A stretch of 64,000 nucleotides of DNA. It comes from Gilliamella sp. ESL0405. Lineage in GTDB: Bacteria; Pseudomonadota; Gammaproteobacteria; Enterobacterales; Orbaceae. The translations under genes were made by a program, and so were the position numbers. Every line of letters starts with the position of its first letter. Within the stretch, counting starts at the first letter, position 1. The notes under the pieces are model-generated. The model was not told where the DNA came from, did no database searches, and saw only the letters and a program-made list of their open reading frames with translations. Shown here piece after piece: positions 1-10,909 of this stretch. The stretch lies in the NCBI RefSeq assembly GCF_019469205.1, contig NZ_CP048265.1:248001-312000 (forward strand), given 5' to 3'.

Positions 1-1442
<1,442 letters not shown>

Positions 1443-1500
1443 TAAAGCGGTATTTATCGCGGCTATCTCATTTGTTAAATAAAAATAATAATTTCTACAA

Positions 1501-1521
1501 TGCAGGGTAACTTACCCTGCA
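1501..1521. terminator. Perfect inverted repeat after obgE
   Basis: TGCAGGGTAA, one C, then TTACCCTGCA: a perfect 21-base dyad 58 bases after the obgE stop. The following bases (CTTATCTTAATTTATTTT) are T-rich but not a clean T run. It could end the yhbE-obgE transcript or protect its 3' end. Confidence 0.45.
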
Positions 1522-1577
1522 CTTATCTTAATTTATTTTCATAGAATCAATTAGTTAGTATTTCCATGCCGTTTAAT

Positions 1578-1589
1578 TAGACCGGTCTA
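1578..1589. promoter_or_regulatory. 12-base palindrome, TetR-type operator candidate
   Basis: TAGACCGGTCTA is a perfect palindrome in the gap between obgE and the RyhB-like RNA. Its half-site TAGACC matches the half-site I recall for the NemR box (TAGACC-N4-GGTCTA), but here the halves abut without a spacer. No TetR gene lies nearby. The function is unproven. Confidence 0.3.
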
Positions 1590-1636
1590 TCTTCTTTATT
1601 TGGAAAAAATCAAAAAAACTACTTGCTTTTATTAAT

Positions 1637-1655
1637 GAGAATGATTATCATTCAA
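1637..1655. promoter_or_regulatory. Fur box at the RyhB-like promoter
   Basis: GAGAATGATTATCATTCAA matches the 19-base Fur consensus GATAATGATAATCATTATC at 14 positions by eye, with an intact GAATGATTATCATTC dyad core. It overlaps a plausible sigma-70 promoter: -35 TTGCTT at 1623-1628, a 17-base spacer, and -10 TATCAT at 1646-1651. Bound Fur-Fe2+ would block transcription of the small RNA just downstream. Confidence 0.8.
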
Positions 1656-1657
1656 TT

Positions 1658-1754
1658 GTACTTTGTTAGAGAGTTGAAAGACTTCTGAAAAAGTATGACA
1701 TTGCTCACATTGCTTCCAATGTTTGCCAGCCTAGCCAACTATGCTGGCTTTTTT
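1658..1754 (+). ncRNA. ryhB: RyhB-like iron-responsive small RNA
   Basis: Bases 1697-1718 (GACATTGCTCACATTGC... through TTCCA) reproduce, from memory, the 22-base conserved core of E. coli RyhB that pairs with target mRNAs such as sodB and sdhD. It is followed by a GCCAGC...GCTGGC hairpin (1725-1730 with 1743-1748) and six T residues (1749-1754), the expected intrinsic terminator and Hfq-binding U-tail. From the predicted start near 1658 the RNA is about 95 nt; E. coli RyhB is 90 nt. A Fur box overlaps the promoter. The ends are inferred and no expression data are available. Confidence 0.85.
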
Positions 1755-1780
1755 ATTATGTATGGTGAGTTAATCGCACT

Positions 1781-1942
1781 TTATTTATTATGCCTACTAT
1801 AAAGTGATCTACTTACTTCAAGCAAAGCGCAAACAGCTTCAATCTAAACATATCTTTATTTATTCGTATGGTAGGCTTCAATATAATCTCTTACCTTCAC
1901 CAAAATAGTATCGATTTCAGCACATTGATAATAAAAAGACAT
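1781..1942 (-). pseudogene. Possible degraded IS3-type transposase fragment
   Basis: Reading the minus strand in one frame from 1942 gives an ATG-started 28-residue piece (ending YIEAYHTNK), a stop, three residues, a second stop, and then IEAVCALLEVSRSLYSRHNK to a third stop at 1781. The pattern AVCxLLxVSRSxY is reminiscent of the N-terminal region of IS3-family OrfB, and YIEAYHTNK resembles transposase tails. Two in-frame stops would make it a relic. The stretch is short, so chance similarity is possible. Confidence 0.2.
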
Positions 1943-2015
1943 GAATTACACAGATAAACATGATTTGGTTCAGTAAAGCTTTATATGATAAGGTTGATAC
2001 TATTCAGGTTTATTT

Positions 2016-2546
2016 CTACTCATTGATAACATCAAATAAAATGAGTAATGCGGCACTCCCACCAAATTCTTTCGGTGCTTGATGAAAACAGATAATGTTA
2101 GGATGTTGTGCTAACCACATCGGAGTCTGTTTTTTCAAAATATTTTTGCCATGCCCATACATAATACAAGCACATTGTGCTTTTTCGCGTAAACAGGCCG
2201 CAATGAGTGCGGCTATTTCTTTTTTCGCCTCTTTCTGAGTTAGTCCATGCAGATCTAAAAAGAATTCTGGCTCATAAAATCCCCGACGTAATTGTTTAAT
2301 CTCATAAGGATCAGCATTTTCACGACTGTAGCGAATAGGATCTTGTTGTAACAGTGGCTGATAATTATCAGAAAAATAAAACTCAGCATTTATTTTTGCT
2401 AATTGCTGTTTTTGTGTTTCAATCACTTTTTGGGTGCGTTTTTGTGGTTTATGAATCACGGTGTCTTGTTTTATTTTTTTTGTATTACCAATACTACTTT
2501 TAAACAAGCTTAGGTCTTCATCACTTAAATTAAATTTATCAGACAT
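2016..2546 (-). CDS. smrB: Ribosome rescue endonuclease SmrB
   Basis: 176 residues with a C-terminal Smr domain (about 95-172). The catalytic motif DLHGL (D98, H100) and the HGxGK-type motif YGHGK (130-134) are both present. The ending HQAPKEFGGSAALLIL matches E. coli SmrB (YfcN) closely. SmrB cuts mRNA at collided ribosomes so that tmRNA can rescue them. The N-terminal ~55 residues are basic and probably flexible, as expected for the ribosome-binding extension. It lies 6 bases after nth, so the two are probably co-transcribed on the minus strand. Confidence 0.93.
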   Translation of the reverse strand: MSDKFNLSDEDLSLFKSSIGNTKKIKQDTVIHKPQKRTQKVIETQKQQLAKINAEFYFSDNYQPLLQQDPIRYSRENADPYEIKQLRRGFYEPEFFLDLHGLTQKEAKKEIAALIAACLREKAQCACIMYGHGKNILKKQTPMWLAQHPNIICFHQAPKEFGGSAALLILFDVINE

Positions 2547-2552
2547 TGGTTA

Positions 2553-3191
2553 TCACTCAGGGTAAACTTTTTGTTTAAATTCACATAAATCTTCAATAAC
2601 ACAAGCCCCGCAACGAGGTTTTCGGGCAATGCAGGTATAACGCCCATGCAAAATTAACCAGTGGTGACAGTTAATTTTATATTTTTCGGGGACAACTTTT
2701 AATAATTTTTCTTCAACAGCTTCAACGGTTTTTCCGGGCGCAAAACCAGTACGATTACTTACCCGAAAGATATGGGTATCAACCGCTATAGTTGGCCAAC
2801 CAAAAGCCGTGTTTAAAACTACGTTAGCGGTTTTTCTGCCTACACCGGGTAGCGAAATAAGCGCATTAAAATTCTCCGGTACTTCGCTTTGATATCTTTC
2901 AATTAATATCTGACAGGTTTTAATAATGTTTTCTGCCTTGCTATTATACAGTCCAATTGTGCGTATGTACTGTTTAAGCTTCTCAACCCCAAGTGCTAAA
3001 ATTTGTTCAGGTGTGTTAGCAACAGCAAATAAAGGCTTAGTCGCTTTATTAACGCTCACATCGGTTGCTTGCGCTGAAAGCACAACCGCAATAAGTAATT
3101 CAAAAGGGGTTTGATATACCAGTTCGGTTGTTGGATCTTTAATGTGTTGTTTTAACTTTTCTAAAATCTGAATGCGAGTTGATTGTTTCAC
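2553..3191 (-). CDS. nth: Endonuclease III (DNA glycosylase/AP lyase)
   Basis: Base-excision repair enzyme that removes oxidised pyrimidines and nicks abasic sites. It has 212 residues, one more than E. coli Nth. The helix-hairpin-helix LPGVGRKTANVVL carries catalytic Lys120, and VDTHIFRV carries catalytic Asp138. Four cysteines at 187, 194, 197 and 203 have the C-x6-C-x2-C-x5-C spacing of the [4Fe-4S] cluster. All key residues are intact. It is the first gene of a probable nth-smrB unit, divergent from putP. Confidence 0.97.
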   Translation of the reverse strand: MKQSTRIQILEKLKQHIKDPTTELVYQTPFELLIAVVLSAQATDVSVNKATKPLFAVANTPEQILALGVEKLKQYIRTIGLYNSKAENIIKTCQILIERYQSEVPENFNALISLPGVGRKTANVVLNTAFGWPTIAVDTHIFRVSNRTGFAPGKTVEAVEEKLLKVVPEKYKINCHHWLILHGRYTCIARKPRCGACVIEDLCEFKQKVYPE

Positions 3192-3456
3192 GTAATAATT
3201 ATATATAAGAAAGATTATTTATTATTATATACTTTAATTTTGGTATTATCTTTAGATTAAACTGAGTTTTTATATTGATATATTCTATCAAAAATATCGT
3301 GCGTATTTATAGAAGCGCTGTGTAGTGATTTGATTAAGGTGATTTTTCCTTTTTTGTTGTTGAACATCTCTTGATTGTCTGCTTTTTAGCAAGGGGTTTT
3401 TGTGATAAGCTAGTCAACCATTTTTTAATTTCATAAATACAAGGTTTGTTATAAAA

Positions 3457-4944
3457 ATGTCGTTACCAATGATTGTCACCTTTGCTGTGTACATTTTAGG
3501 AATGATTGCGATTGGTTTTTTTGCGTTTCGTGCAACGCGAAACTTTGGTGATTATATATTGGGTGGACGTCGTATTGGTAGTGTTGTGACAGCGCTTTCT
3601 GCCGGTGCTTCCGACATGAGTGGTTGGTTATTAATGGGACTGCCGGGTGCCGTTTTTTTATTTGGTATTTCGCAAAGTTGGATTGCAATAGGTCTAATTA
3701 TTGGGGCGTACCTTAATTGGCTACTTATTGCCGGTCGGCTACGAGTTTTTACTGAGATCAATCACAACTCTTTAACTTTACCTGATTATTTTGCTCGTCG
3801 ATTTGATGATAAAAGTACGTTGTTACGGATTATTTCGGCGGTCATTATTCTTATCTTTTTTACTATCTATTGCGCTTCTGGCGTGGTTGCTGGTGCAAAA
3901 TTGTTCGAAAGTACCTTTGGTATGAGTTACGGCTGGGCAATGTTAGCTGGAGCCGGCGCTACCATAGCTTATACGTTTATCGGTGGTTTTTTAGCTGTTA
4001 GCTGGACAGATACCATTCAAGCTAGTTTGATGATGTTTGCACTTATTCTGACGCCGATTATGGTTATGGTCAATGCCGGTGGATTTACCGATGCAATGGC
4101 TAATATCAAATCGCTTAATCCTGATTATACTAACATATTTGCCCATATGGATTTTGTTGCTATTGTTTCATTATTAGGTTGGGGGTTAGGCTATTTTGGG
4201 CAACCACATATTTTAGCTAGATTTATGGCGGCAGATTCGCATGAGGTGATGAAAAATGCTCGTCGAATCAGTATGACATGGATGATTTTATGTTTAGCTG
4301 GTGCAATAACGGTTGGATTTTTTGGTATTGCCTTTTTTGCTAATAATCCTGATCTGGCTTATTTAATTAATAATGGTAAGCATGAACGAATTTTTATTGA
4401 GTTATCTAAACTACTGTTTAACCCTTGGATTGCAGGCATCTTACTTGCTGCTATTTTAGCCGCAGTGATGAGCACCTTAAGTTGCCAACTCTTAGTTTGC
4501 TCAAGTGCTTTAACGGAAGATTTTTATCGTGCATTTTTTAGACCACAAGCTAAGCAACGTGAATTGGTTTGGGTTGGTCGCATTATGGTATTAATTGTTT
4601 CTGTTATTGCGATTTTACTGGCGATTAATCCTAACAATAGTGTACTTGATTTAGTAAGCCATGCTTGGGCTGGCTTTGGTGCGGCTTTTGGACCTATTGT
4701 GGTTTTTTCAGTATTTTGGTCTCGTATGACCCGAAATGGTGCACTAGCTGGCATGGTGGTTGGTGCGATAACCGTTTTACTATGGATCAATTTTAATTGG
4801 TTCAATCTCTATTCACTTATTCCCGGATTTTTATTTGCTTCAATCGCTATTGTGATTTTTAGTTTATGTGATAAAAAACCTAACGAAATAGTGGAAGATC
4901 ATTTTAAACAAGCGTATAAACGTTATCATAACAAAACTGAGTAA
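3457..4944 (+). CDS. putP: Sodium/proline symporter PutP
   Basis: Sodium:solute symporter of 495 residues (E. coli PutP is 502) with about 13 membrane helices. The segment SAGASDMSGWLLMGLPGA near residue 50 is the Na+ and proline binding region of helix II in PutP. GGFLAVSWTDTIQASLM and GWGLGYFGQPHILARFMA are further family hallmarks. It should import proline with Na+ across the inner membrane. An AAGG sits about 12 bases before the ATG. There is no putA next to it, so it stands as a single-gene unit. Confidence 0.93.
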   Translation: MSLPMIVTFAVYILGMIAIGFFAFRATRNFGDYILGGRRIGSVVTALSAGASDMSGWLLMGLPGAVFLFGISQSWIAIGLIIGAYLNWLLIAGRLRVFTEINHNSLTLPDYFARRFDDKSTLLRIISAVIILIFFTIYCASGVVAGAKLFESTFGMSYGWAMLAGAGATIAYTFIGGFLAVSWTDTIQASLMMFALILTPIMVMVNAGGFTDAMANIKSLNPDYTNIFAHMDFVAIVSLLGWGLGYFGQPHILARFMAADSHEVMKNARRISMTWMILCLAGAITVGFFGIAFFANNPDLAYLINNGKHERIFIELSKLLFNPWIAGILLAAILAAVMSTLSCQLLVCSSALTEDFYRAFFRPQAKQRELVWVGRIMVLIVSVIAILLAINPNNSVLDLVSHAWAGFGAAFGPIVVFSVFWSRMTRNGALAGMVVGAITVLLWINFNWFNLYSLIPGFLFASIAIVIFSLCDKKPNEIVEDHFKQAYKRYHNKTE

Positions 4945-4994
4945 ATCTTACTTTAGTAGAATATCATTGTAACAAAATTTAATAGGTAAAAATC

Positions 4995-6266
4995 ATGACA
5001 AAAAATGTGATCAAACAACTACAAGAGCGTGGACTGATTGCTCAGCTTACTGATGAAAAAGCACTAATAGAACAAGTCGAACAAAATCCTATTGCGCTTT
5101 ATTGTGGTTTTGATCCAACGGCTGATAGTTTGCATCTTGGTCATTTAGTTCCATTACTTTGTTTAAAACGTTTTCAACTAGCCGGGCATAAGCCTGTGGC
5201 TCTAGTTGGTGGCGCAACTGGTTTGATTGGCGATCCTAGCTTTAAAGCTGTTGAACGAAAACTCAATACCGAACAAACAGTTGTTGAGTGGAGTGAGAAA
5301 ATCAAACAACAAGTCTCGCCATTTTTAGATTTTAATTGTGGTGAAAATGCCGCAATTGTAGCTAACAACTATGATTGGTTTAGTGGCATGAATGTACTGG
5401 CTTTTTTGCGTGATATTGGCAAATATTTTTCGGTTAATGCGATGATTAATAAAGAATCAGTTAAGCAACGAATTGACCGTGACGAAGTGGGTATTTCATT
5501 TACAGAATTTTCTTATAGCTTACTGCAAGCTTATGATTTTGCTTGTTTAAATCAATCGCAAAATGTTGTTTTGCAAATCGGTGGTTCTGACCAGTGGGGG
5601 AATATTACCGCAGGTATTGATTTAACCCGACGATTACATCAAAAACAAGTTTATGGTTTAACTGTACCGTTGATTACTAAGTCTGACGGGACTAAATTCG
5701 GTAAAACTGAAAGTGGTGCGGTATGGCTTGATCCTAAGAAAACCAGTCCTTATAAATTCTATCAATTTTGGATTAATACTGCTGATGCTGATGTTTATCG
5801 ATTCTTGAAATTCTTTACTTTCATGCCATTGAATGAAATAGATGCATTAGAACAAGAAGATAAAAATAGTGGCGTTGCACCAAGAGCTCAATATGTACTT
5901 GCCGAACAAGTTACCCGTTTAGTTCATGGGGAAGAAGGGCTTATTGCTGCTAAACGAATCACCGAAAGTCTATTTTCCGGTAAATTGACCGACTTGTCCG
6001 AGGCTGATTTTGAACAATTAGCGCAAGACGGTATGCCAACTTTAGCGGTGAGTGATGAAATTGATTTACAACAAGCAATTGTTAATGCTGAGTTTGCCCC
6101 GTCCAGAGGTCAAGCAAGAACAATGATTGAATCAAATGCTATTTCGATTAATGGTGAGCGTAATGCAACAACGGATTATCGATTCGCTGATAGTGATAAA
6201 CTTTTTAACCGTTATACTTTACTTCGTCGTGGTAAGAAATATTACTGCTTATTAATTTGGAATTAA
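4995..6266 (+). CDS. tyrS: Tyrosyl-tRNA synthetase
   Basis: Class I aminoacyl-tRNA synthetase that charges tRNA-Tyr. It has 423 residues, matching the 424 of E. coli TyrS. HLGH (47-50) is the HIGH signature and KFGKT (234-238) is the KMSKS equivalent. The tyrosine pocket motif [12 protein letters not shown] (from residue 36) and [11 protein letters not shown] are present. The last ~75 residues form an S4-like RNA-binding domain ([15 protein letters not shown]). The gene ends only 4 bases before pdxY, the same pairing as in E. coli. Confidence 0.97.
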   Translation: MTKNVIKQLQERGLIAQLTDEKALIEQVEQNPIALYCGFDPTADSLHLGHLVPLLCLKRFQLAGHKPVALVGGATGLIGDPSFKAVERKLNTEQTVVEWSEKIKQQVSPFLDFNCGENAAIVANNYDWFSGMNVLAFLRDIGKYFSVNAMINKESVKQRIDRDEVGISFTEFSYSLLQAYDFACLNQSQNVVLQIGGSDQWGNITAGIDLTRRLHQKQVYGLTVPLITKSDGTKFGKTESGAVWLDPKKTSPYKFYQFWINTADADVYRFLKFFTFMPLNEIDALEQEDKNSGVAPRAQYVLAEQVTRLVHGEEGLIAAKRITESLFSGKLTDLSEADFEQLAQDGMPTLAVSDEIDLQQAIVNAEFAPSRGQARTMIESNAISINGERNATTDYRFADSDKLFNRYTLLRRGKKYYCLLIWN

Positions 6267-6270
6267 TTTT

Positions 6271-7137
6271 ATGAAAAATATATTATCGATTCAGTCACAT
6301 GTGGTATTTGGTCATGCTGGAAATAGTGCCGCCGTCTTCCCGATGCGTCGATTGGGCGTGAATGTTTGGCCTTTAAATACAGTACAATTTTCTAATCATA
6401 CTCAATATCGTCAATGGACTGGAACGGTAATGCCTGCATCTCATCTAACTGAGATTGTTGATGGAATTAATGCAATTGATGAATTAAAGCATTGTGATGC
6501 GATCCTAAGTGGTTATATGGGATCGCCCGAGCAGGGTAATGCAATTATTGAAATTGTAAAAAAAGTAAAAGCAGTTAACCCTAATGCACTTTATCTATGT
6601 GATCCTGTTATGGGGCACCCTGAAAAAGGCTGTTTTGTCGCCCCGGGGGTCGCTGAATTTTTATGTAATAGCGCTTTACCAATGGCCGATATGATGGCGC
6701 CTAATATATTAGAGCTTGAGGAGCTAAATGGTAAGCAGCAAATCAAAAATGTTGATGAAGCGATTGTTGCCTGTCGTGAACTTTGTAAAAAAGGGCCGAA
6801 AGCTATTTTAGTAAAACACTTAAGTCGAGCCGGTTATCGTAAAGATCGTTTTGAAATGCTTTTAGTGACTGAGCAAGAAGCATGGCATATTGAACGCCCA
6901 TTAGTTGATTTTGGTGAAAGACAACCAGTTGGTGTCGGTGATATGACAAGTGGCTTGTTTTTAGCCAATATTTTGCTTGGAAAATCACTGGTTGAAGCTT
7001 TAGAACATACTACATCAGCTGTATACGCAGTTATGCTAGAAACGTTGAAACGAGAGGCGTATGAATTACAATTAGTGGCTGCCCAAAATGAAATTGAAAC
7101 ACCAAATCAATGGTTCAAAGCGAAAAGAATTGATTAA
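6271..7137 (+). CDS. pdxY: Pyridoxal kinase PdxY
   Basis: Ribokinase-fold kinase of the PLP salvage pathway that phosphorylates pyridoxal with ATP. It has 288 residues (E. coli PdxY 287). [18 protein letters not shown] at the N-terminus, [17 protein letters not shown] in the middle and the anion-hole/catalytic motif GVGDMTSGL near residue 228 match PdxY rather than PdxK. It follows tyrS by 4 bases and is probably in the same operon. Confidence 0.95.
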   Translation: MKNILSIQSHVVFGHAGNSAAVFPMRRLGVNVWPLNTVQFSNHTQYRQWTGTVMPASHLTEIVDGINAIDELKHCDAILSGYMGSPEQGNAIIEIVKKVKAVNPNALYLCDPVMGHPEKGCFVAPGVAEFLCNSALPMADMMAPNILELEELNGKQQIKNVDEAIVACRELCKKGPKAILVKHLSRAGYRKDRFEMLLVTEQEAWHIERPLVDFGERQPVGVGDMTSGLFLANILLGKSLVEALEHTTSAVYAVMLETLKREAYELQLVAAQNEIETPNQWFKAKRID

Positions 7138-7196
7138 TTTTGTAAATATGTAAAAATATAGAAAATTTACGGATACAGTATTAAACGAGGGGATTA

Positions 7197-7637
7197 ATGG
7201 AAGACAATATTTCATTGGGTAAGATTCTTTCCAATTCAAGAGATAATTTAGGATTAACTCAAGAAGATATTGCCAATAAACTTCATGTACGTAAGGCGGT
7301 TGTATCAGAAATTGAAAACGACCAGCTTGTTCATGCCCCTTTTGTTTTTGTTAAAGGTTATATTCGTGCTTATGCTGAAATTGTTGGTTTGCCAAATGAA
7401 GAGTATCAACCTTATCTTGAAGATTTGAAAAAACAGTATTCATCTCAGAAGATTGCTGAGCTTGTTCCGAAAGATAAAAAAACAAAAGGTAGTAGTAAAG
7501 TTCTATTTGCCTTCTTATTTATTTTCTTATGTGCCTTAGGTGCCACACTTTATTTTGTGACTAAGCAAGATAAAAGTAATCTTGTTGAAGTTAGCCATTA
7601 TATTTCCCCACCAACATCAGATCGTGTTAACAGTTAG
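7197..7637 (+). CDS. rodZ: Short RodZ-like membrane HTH protein
   Basis: 146 residues. Residues 6-70 form an HTH_25 helix-turn-helix (LSNSRDNLGLTQEDIANKL) as in cytoskeletal RodZ, which links MreB filaments to the wall synthesis machinery. A basic linker (KDKKTKGSSK) precedes one membrane helix at about 100-121, and only ~25 residues follow. E. coli RodZ has 337 residues with a large periplasmic beta domain, which is absent here. The stop is clean, with no sign of a frameshift in the next 70 bases. The position before ispG matches rodZ in E. coli. A good GAGGGG ribosome site lies 5 bases before the ATG. Confidence 0.85.
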   Translation: MEDNISLGKILSNSRDNLGLTQEDIANKLHVRKAVVSEIENDQLVHAPFVFVKGYIRAYAEIVGLPNEEYQPYLEDLKKQYSSQKIAELVPKDKKTKGSSKVLFAFLFIFLCALGATLYFVTKQDKSNLVEVSHYISPPTSDRVNS

Positions 7638-7723
7638 CAAATTTTCTTAATCTCATACAGACATTTGCTGTAATTCTTGTTAAGATTGCCAGCTAGTTAT
7701 TTTGTAATATGATTAGGCAGGTT

Positions 7724-8833
7724 ATGAGTCATCACGATTCACCAATTAACAGAAGAGAATCAACCCGAATTTATGTCGGCAATGTTCCTATTGGTGGCGG
7801 TGCGCCTATTGCTGTTCAGTCCATGACCAATACGCGTACAACTGATGTTGAAAAAACAGTTGCTCAAATTCAAGCGCTTGAGCGTGTTGGTGTTGATATT
7901 GTTCGTGTTTCAATACCGACAATGGATGCAGCTGAAGCATTCAAATTTATAAAACAACAAGCAAAAGTACCACTTATTGCCGATATACATTTTGATTATC
8001 GTATTGCTTTAAAAGTAGCTGAATATGGGGTTGATTGTTTAAGGATTAATCCCGGAAATATCGGTAATGAATCAAGGATTCGAACGGTTGTTGATTGTGC
8101 TAAAGATAAAAATATCCCAATACGTATTGGGGTAAATTCGGGCTCATTAGAAAAAGATATTCAAGAAAAATATGGTGAGCCAACACCGCAAGCTATTGTT
8201 GAGTCAGCTATGCGCCATGTTGAGATACTGGACAAATTAAACTTTGATCAGTTTAAAGTAAGTGTTAAAGCATCAGATGTTTTTACTGCGGTTGATTCAT
8301 ATCGCTTGCTTGCAAAACAGATCAAGCAACCATTACATTTAGGGATAACTGAAGCTGGTGGTGTGCGCAGTGGTGCGGTAAAATCTGCAATAGGATTAGG
8401 GTTGTTGTTAGCTCAAGGCATTGGTGATACGTTGCGTGTTTCGTTAGCAGCGGATCCAACCGAAGAAGTAAAAGTTGGTTTTGATATTTTAAAATCGTTA
8501 CGTATCCGCTCTCGTGGTATTAATTTTATTGCTTGTCCAACCTGTTCAAGGCAAGAGTTTGATGTCATTAATACGGTAAATATTCTAGAGCAACGTTTAG
8601 AAGATATTATTACGCCAATGGATGTATCAATTATTGGTTGTGTGGTCAATGGTCCGGGCGAAGCATTAGCTTCGACTATGGGTGTTGCTGGTGGTCATAA
8701 TAAAAGTGGTTTTTATGAAGACGGCGTTCGTATTGGTCGTATCGATAACGAGCAAATGATCGATGAGTTAGAAGCCAAAATACGAGCAAAAGCATCACTA
8801 TTAAAAAACAGAATTGCAGCAACTGAACTATAA
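7724..8833 (+). CDS. ispG: 4-hydroxy-3-methylbut-2-enyl diphosphate synthase (flavodoxin)
   Basis: MEP-pathway enzyme that converts methylerythritol cyclodiphosphate to HMBPP using a [4Fe-4S] cluster. The TIM barrel is nearly complete in identity with E. coli ([37 protein letters not shown]). Cluster ligands lie in [10 protein letters not shown] and [10 protein letters not shown]. The frame is open from an ATG at 7709, but AGGCAGG falls 5 bases before the ATG at 7724, so I start there (369 residues; E. coli 372). Next in the rodZ-ispG-hisS order. Confidence 0.96.
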   Translation: MSHHDSPINRRESTRIYVGNVPIGGGAPIAVQSMTNTRTTDVEKTVAQIQALERVGVDIVRVSIPTMDAAEAFKFIKQQAKVPLIADIHFDYRIALKVAEYGVDCLRINPGNIGNESRIRTVVDCAKDKNIPIRIGVNSGSLEKDIQEKYGEPTPQAIVESAMRHVEILDKLNFDQFKVSVKASDVFTAVDSYRLLAKQIKQPLHLGITEAGGVRSGAVKSAIGLGLLLAQGIGDTLRVSLAADPTEEVKVGFDILKSLRIRSRGINFIACPTCSRQEFDVINTVNILEQRLEDIITPMDVSIIGCVVNGPGEALASTMGVAGGHNKSGFYEDGVRIGRIDNEQMIDELEAKIRAKASLLKNRIAATEL

Positions 8834-8857
8834 TTTTATTAGATAGCGAATAAATAA

Positions 8858-10135
8858 ATGACAGAGAAAAAAATCCAATCTATACGGGGAATGAACGATT
8901 TACTCCCTAGTGATAGTGCCAGTTGGCAACAAATAGAGAAAATTGTAAAAGGTGTTTTAAACAGTTATGGTTATAACGAAATTAGAACGCCAATTGTTGA
9001 AGATACTGCACTATTTAAACGCGCTGTCGGCGAAGTGACCGATATTGTCGAAAAAGAGATGTATACTTTCAATGATCGTAATGATGAAAGTATTACTTTG
9101 CGCCCAGAGATTACTGCTGGTTGCGTACGTGCCGGTATTGAACATGGTCTATTTTATAATCAAGAGCAGCGTCTTTGGTATTTAGGTCCGGCATTTCGTT
9201 ATGAAAAACCGCAAAAAGGTCGTTATCGACAGTTTCATCAATTTGGTGTGGAAGTTTTTGGACTTGAAGGACCTAATATTGATGCCGAGCTTATCTTATT
9301 AACGGCACGTTTTTGGAAAGCGTTAGGTATTGAAAATCATACTTCACTTGAGCTTAATTCAATTGGTTCAGTTGAAGCAAGAGCGAATTACCGAAATGCG
9401 TTAGTTAACTTCCTTGAACAACATAAAGATAAATTGGATGAAGACTGTCTGCGTAGAATGTATACTAATCCATTACGTGTTCTGGATTCCAAAAATCCGG
9501 TTGTGCAAGAGCTTCTTAATCAAGCGCCGAAACTGTTTGATTATCTAGACAAAGAGTCTAAACAACATTTTGAAGGCTTATGCCGGTTACTGGATAATGC
9601 AGGCATAAAATATAATATTAATCAAAGATTAGTTCGTGGCTTGGACTATTATAATCGTACCGTGTTTGAATGGGTCACCAGTAGTTTAGGTGCACAAGGT
9701 ACGGTTTGCGGTGGTGGTCGTTATGACGGACTTGTTAGCCAGCTCGGTGGACAGCCAACGCCCGCAGTTGGTTTTGCTATGGGGCTTGAGCGTTTGGTTC
9801 TACTGGTTCAAGCAGTTAATCCGTCATTAAATCGAGATAATTCGATTGATATTTATATGATATCGTCTGGTGATGAAAATACCATATCTGCTGCGCAATG
9901 TGTTGCTGAGCAATTACGTGACGGATTACCGGAAAGACGCATCGTTACAAATTATGGTAGTAGTAATTTTAAGAAACAATTTGCCAAAGCAGATAAATTA
10001 GGTGCTAAAATAGCAGTCATTATTGGTGAAAATGAAATCGCTAACCAGTCAGTGACAATTAAAAATTTACAAACAGGCGAACAAGTTGAAGTAGCACAAA
10101 ACGATATTGTTCCGACTTGTATGGCGATACTGTAA
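8858..10135 (+). CDS. hisS: Histidyl-tRNA synthetase
   Basis: Class II aminoacyl-tRNA synthetase of 425 residues, typical length. It starts with the conserved IRGMNDLLP. Motif 2 lies in [20 protein letters not shown]. The histidine-binding signature is [15 protein letters not shown], and motif 3 is GFAMGLERL. The C-terminal anticodon-binding domain runs from about residue 330. It sits between ispG (24 bases before) and yfgM, as in E. coli. Confidence 0.97.
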   Translation: MTEKKIQSIRGMNDLLPSDSASWQQIEKIVKGVLNSYGYNEIRTPIVEDTALFKRAVGEVTDIVEKEMYTFNDRNDESITLRPEITAGCVRAGIEHGLFYNQEQRLWYLGPAFRYEKPQKGRYRQFHQFGVEVFGLEGPNIDAELILLTARFWKALGIENHTSLELNSIGSVEARANYRNALVNFLEQHKDKLDEDCLRRMYTNPLRVLDSKNPVVQELLNQAPKLFDYLDKESKQHFEGLCRLLDNAGIKYNINQRLVRGLDYYNRTVFEWVTSSLGAQGTVCGGGRYDGLVSQLGGQPTPAVGFAMGLERLVLLVQAVNPSLNRDNSIDIYMISSGDENTISAAQCVAEQLRDGLPERRIVTNYGSSNFKKQFAKADKLGAKIAVIIGENEIANQSVTIKNLQTGEQVEVAQNDIVPTCMAIL

Positions 10136-10158
10136 AGTAAGGGAAATAGGAGAAAAAT

Positions 10159-10863
10159 GTGAGTCATCAATTATCGAGTGAAGAGCAGCTTTCAGAGATA
10201 AAAGAGTTTCTTGCTAAAACGTGGAAATTGATAGTTGCAATTATTGTTATTGGACTTTTAGCCTTTTATGGCTGGCAATACTGGCAATCTTACAATTTAG
10301 AAAAAATAACGCAATCATCTGACAAGTATGAACAATTAGTTGCTAATTTAGATAATACTAAACCTGAGTCAGTGAATGAATTAGTCGCATTTGCTAAAGA
10401 TAACACCACTGTTTTTAGTGTGTTTGCTAATTTGCAGGCCGCCAAATTTTATGTTGAAGTACTTAAAGACTATTCGGGTGCCAAAGCATTATTACTTGAT
10501 GCATTAAAGAAAAATGATTCTGAAACAATTGCTTCAATTATTAATATCCGTATTGCACGATTAGAGTATCAACTTGAGCAATATCAACAAAGTTTAACAA
10601 CATTAAATCAAGTCACTGAAGAGAGTTGGGCGCCAGTTGTTAATGATATTCGTGGTGATATATTGGTAAAAATGGCCGATTACACTAATGCGATTGCCGC
10701 TTATAATGTGGCGTTAACTTCATCACCAATGCCAGGGCTTGAGCAAAGTATTAAAATGAAGTTAAATCAAGTTGAATTTCTAAAAACAAAACAACAAGCT
10801 GAACAAGAGGCACAGGCAGCTAAAGAGAAAGCCGAACAGGCGGCTCAGACAGAAAATAAATAA
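10159..10863 (+). CDS. yfgM: YfgM, SecYEG-associated TPR protein
   Basis: 234 residues with a GTG start; the overlapping ATG at 10157 is followed at once by a stop. TAGGAGAA lies about 6 bases upstream. There is one membrane helix at about 24-43 (IVAIIVIGLLAFYGWQYW) and then a periplasmic TPR_21 region. YfgM in E. coli partners with PpiD at the Sec translocon and helps deliver outer-membrane clients. The C-terminus is an Ala/Glu/Gln-rich helix. It lies directly before bamB, which fits an envelope-biogenesis unit. Confidence 0.9.
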   Translation: MSHQLSSEEQLSEIKEFLAKTWKLIVAIIVIGLLAFYGWQYWQSYNLEKITQSSDKYEQLVANLDNTKPESVNELVAFAKDNTTVFSVFANLQAAKFYVEVLKDYSGAKALLLDALKKNDSETIASIINIRIARLEYQLEQYQQSLTTLNQVTEESWAPVVNDIRGDILVKMADYTNAIAAYNVALTSSPMPGLEQSIKMKLNQVEFLKTKQQAEQEAQAAKEKAEQAAQTENK

Positions 10864-10909
10864 CTGAACAAAACAAGAATTAATTCATCCTGGTATAAGG
10901 GTCTATACA

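Larger units (their letters stand above)
1443..2015. other. 573-base intergenic region
   Basis: Between obgE and the convergent smrB. It holds the inverted repeat at 1501-1521, the palindrome at 1578-1589, the Fur box and the RyhB-like RNA. From about 1781 to 1942 there is a possible transposase relic on the minus strand. I see no protein gene of normal size. Confidence 0.8.

Noticed and set aside
3395..3420. CRP-like half-site TGTGA before putP
   Set aside because: The right half (AGTCA) does not match TCACA, so there is too little support.
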